From Bacillota bacterium (GTDB lineage Bacteria > Bacillota > Bacilli > Alicyclobacillales > SLC66): a DNA stretch of 5,898 bases. This document shows positions 5,064 to 5,898 of the stretch, piece by piece. Positions within the stretch are counted from its first letter, which is position 1. Every line of letters starts with the position of its first letter. The notes beneath the pieces were generated by a model. The model was not told the origin of the DNA. It did not search any database and saw only the letters and a list, made by a program, of their open reading frames with translations. The stretch spans positions 1-5,898 of the forward strand of contig JAKADD010000171.1 of NCBI GenBank assembly GCA_021820825.1, read 5' to 3'. The translations under genes and the position numbers were made by a program.

Positions 5064-5169
5064 CGAGCTAAACCTCTCACTATGGATGATGCGAGAGATA
5101 TCGAATTCTTCAACCATTCTTAACAGGGTTTCGATAGTATGCAATCAGTTCGACCGCACGGCGGGTTAG
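5059..5169 (+). CDS. 36-codon reading frame in the spoIIR-arsR gap (doubtful)
   Basis: The frame starts with an ATG overlapping the TGA of the four-codon frame at 5048-5062 (ATGA) and ends at a TAG. It encodes a peptide beginning MNELNLSLWMM, with ILNRVSIV in the middle. It has no ribosome site of its own within normal distance and would depend on coupling from the AGGAGG at 5038-5043. Codon usage is more A/T-rich than in neighbouring genes. I recognise no family; chance is a good explanation. Confidence 0.15.
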   Translation: MNELNLSLWMMREISNSSTILNRVSIVCNQFDRTAG

Positions 5170-5257
5170 ACAGGATATCTTGATGTCGTTTCAAGCGCTT
5201 GATCAGATTGGGCGAGACGCGCATGATACGATTGGTGTATGATAGGGCTGTAGAAAG

Positions 5258-5279
5258 TATATGAATATATGCTCATGTA
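5258..5279. promoter_or_regulatory. CzrA/SmtB-type operator upstream of the arsR-cdf operon
   Basis: TATATGA (5258-5264) and TCATGTA (5273-5279) form an inverted repeat with one mismatch around an 8-nt spacer. This is the 12-2-12 arrangement bound by CzrA/SmtB-type ArsR proteins (TATATGA...TCATATA). It ends 13 bp before the repressor start codon. A possible -10 (TATGAT, 5238-5243) just upstream would place the operator over the start of transcription, but its -35 is weak. Autoregulation by the downstream repressor is inferred. Confidence 0.65.
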
Positions 5280-5292
5280 GGGGTGTTGTGAA

Positions 5293-5673
5293 ATGGTTGT
5301 CCGTATGGATGATGCTTGCTGTGGCGGTTTGCATCCTGACGCGGTTGCGGATGTCCGATCGGGTCAATTAGCGGAACCGCTTGTGCTCAGTCTGTCAGAG
5401 GCGTTCAAGGCTTTGGCCGACCCAACTCGAATTCGTATACTGCATGGCTTGCTCCGGCGGGAATTGTGCGTGTGCGATCTGGCCGAAGTGCTCGGCATGA
5501 CACAGTCGGCGGTGTCTCATCAACTGCGGTATTTGCGGACGCTGCGCATCGTGAAGAACCGGCGGGAGGGGAATACGATCTACTACACGTGCGACGATGC
5601 CCATATTGCGGGTCTTCTGCAGATGGGCATCGACCACGCCATGCATGGCGAAGCGAATGAAGGAGGAGCCTGA
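5293..5673 (+). CDS. CzrA/SmtB-type ArsR-family zinc-responsive repressor
   Basis: This 126-residue winged-helix repressor should release its operator on binding Zn(II), Co(II) or Cd(II). The core runs EAFKALADPTRIRIL (36-50), LCVCDLAEVLG (58-68), then the recognition helix TQSAVSHQLRYLRTLRIV (70-87) and the wing RREGNTIYY (90-98). In the last helix Asp102, His104, His115 and His118 reproduce the D-x-H...H-x-x-H alpha-5 zinc site of CzrA at exact spacing. It also has the CVC pair (Cys59, Cys61) and an N-terminal Cys9-Cys10...His14, so an alpha-3N-like thiol site of the CadC/ZiaR kind may be present as well. The ATG at 5293 follows a GGGGTG; ATG 5305 is an alternative. Its TGA overlaps the ATG of the exporter gene, so the two are translationally coupled. 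Confidence 0.95.
   Translation: MVVRMDDACCGGLHPDAVADVRSGQLAEPLVLSLSEAFKALADPTRIRILHGLLRRELCVCDLAEVLGMTQSAVSHQLRYLRTLRIVKNRREGNTIYYTCDDAHIAGLLQMGIDHAMHGEANEGGA
5661..5668 (+). promoter_or_regulatory. Ribosome binding site of the CDF transporter gene
   Basis: AGGAGGAG lies inside the last codons of the repressor gene, 4 nt before the ATG at 5673. Together with the TGATG overlap it supports coupled translation of repressor and exporter. Confidence 0.85.
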
Positions 5674-5898
5674 TGGAAGGAAATGAGCAACAGGGACATC
5701 GGCAGGATCGCTCCCATGGACATGACAGCCACGGACATGGCAGCCACGATCATGATCACGGTGATGTGTTTCATTCACATGCGCCTGTTGGCAGGATGAA
5801 AACAGCGTTTCTGCTGACGTTGCTCATTCTTGTGGTGGAGTTCACCGGCGGGTGGCTGTCACACAGCTTGGCGCTCCTGTCGGACGCAGGCCACGTAC
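5673..5898 (+). CDS. CzcD-like cation diffusion facilitator, N-terminal part
   Basis: This gene is cut by the window edge after 75 codons. It encodes a cytoplasmic-membrane proton/metal antiporter of the CDF family, which exports Zn, Cd or Co. The first 36 residues are very His-rich (His 9, 15, 17, 20, 22, 25, 27, 29, 34 and 36), a metal-binding tail common in CzcD/ZitB proteins. Helix 1 follows (about 43-60, MKTAFLLTLLILVVEFTGG), then the start of helix 2 with the family hallmark SLALLSDAGHV. His74 should be a ligand of the transport site, with the partner Asp just beyond the edge. It overlaps the upstream repressor gene by one base, and the CzrA-type operator would govern both. Family is certain; metal preference is inferred from the repressor. 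Confidence 0.95.
   Translation, partial: MEGNEQQGHRQDRSHGHDSHGHGSHDHDHGDVFHSHAPVGRMKTAFLLTLLILVVEFTGGWLSHSLALLSDAGHV

Noticed and set aside
5100..5145. Possible sigma-F promoter for spoIIR (GCATA on the minus strand near 5142)
   Set aside because: The -35-like GCATA is present, but the nearest GG-containing -10 is about 22 nt away and does not fit GGnnAnAnT.
4888..5169. Rightward 93-codon frame across the spoIIR start
   Set aside because: Its first part is antisense to the spoIIR signal segment and has no start signal. Only the last 36 codons lie in the gap and are listed separately with low confidence.
5199..5227. TTGATC-N17-CATGAT as the promoter of the arsR-cdf operon
   Set aside because: Each hexamer has only four matches, and it would place the start well upstream of the operator. 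TATGAT at 5238 fits the operator position better, so neither is asserted.

Overview
The window most likely comes from an endospore-forming member of the Bacillota. The clearest marker is spoIIR, a sporulation signalling gene. The moderate G+C content, strong AGGAGG-type ribosome binding sites and TTG start codons would suit an Alicyclobacillus- or Effusibacillus-like genome, but the genus is a guess. No RNA gene, CRISPR array or intact mobile element is visible.

Layout. (1) At the left end a CadC-type ArsR-family metal sensor is transcribed leftwards (25-396). Its promoter and a perfect inverted-repeat operator lie just upstream, and any metal efflux gene it controls would lie beyond position 1. 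(2) After about 315 bp without a convincing gene comes a leftward cluster: a divergent Lgt-family membrane protein (775-1587), a CstB-like persulfide dioxygenase-rhodanese (1690-3114), and a short possible DUF1641 remnant (3137-3316) immediately upstream of it. An 11-bp perfect hairpin sits between the dioxygenase and lgt. (3) Two rightward genes of unknown function lie 4 bp apart: a small basic protein (3385-3696) and a four-helix membrane protein with a His/Met-rich loop (3701-4150). (4) spoIIR runs leftwards (4307-4999). A tiny Cys-rich reading frame overlaps its 3' end on the other strand. (5) At the right end a CzrA/SmtB-type ArsR repressor (5293-5673) overlaps by one base a His-rich cation diffusion facilitator gene cut by the window edge (5673-5898). 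A good 12-2-12 operator lies in front of the repressor.

How the genes work together. The right end is a self-regulated zinc/cadmium/cobalt efflux operon: the repressor leaves its operator when metal binds, releasing synthesis of the CDF exporter. The left end is the regulator of a probable second system for Cd, Pb or Zn. The middle cluster belongs to sulfide and persulfide detoxification (CstB-like), with an Lgt-like enzyme downstream. spoIIR is an unrelated core sporulation gene lying between these accessory modules. The least explained parts are the two unknown rightward genes, the Cys-rich frame and the altered active-site motifs of the Lgt homologue.
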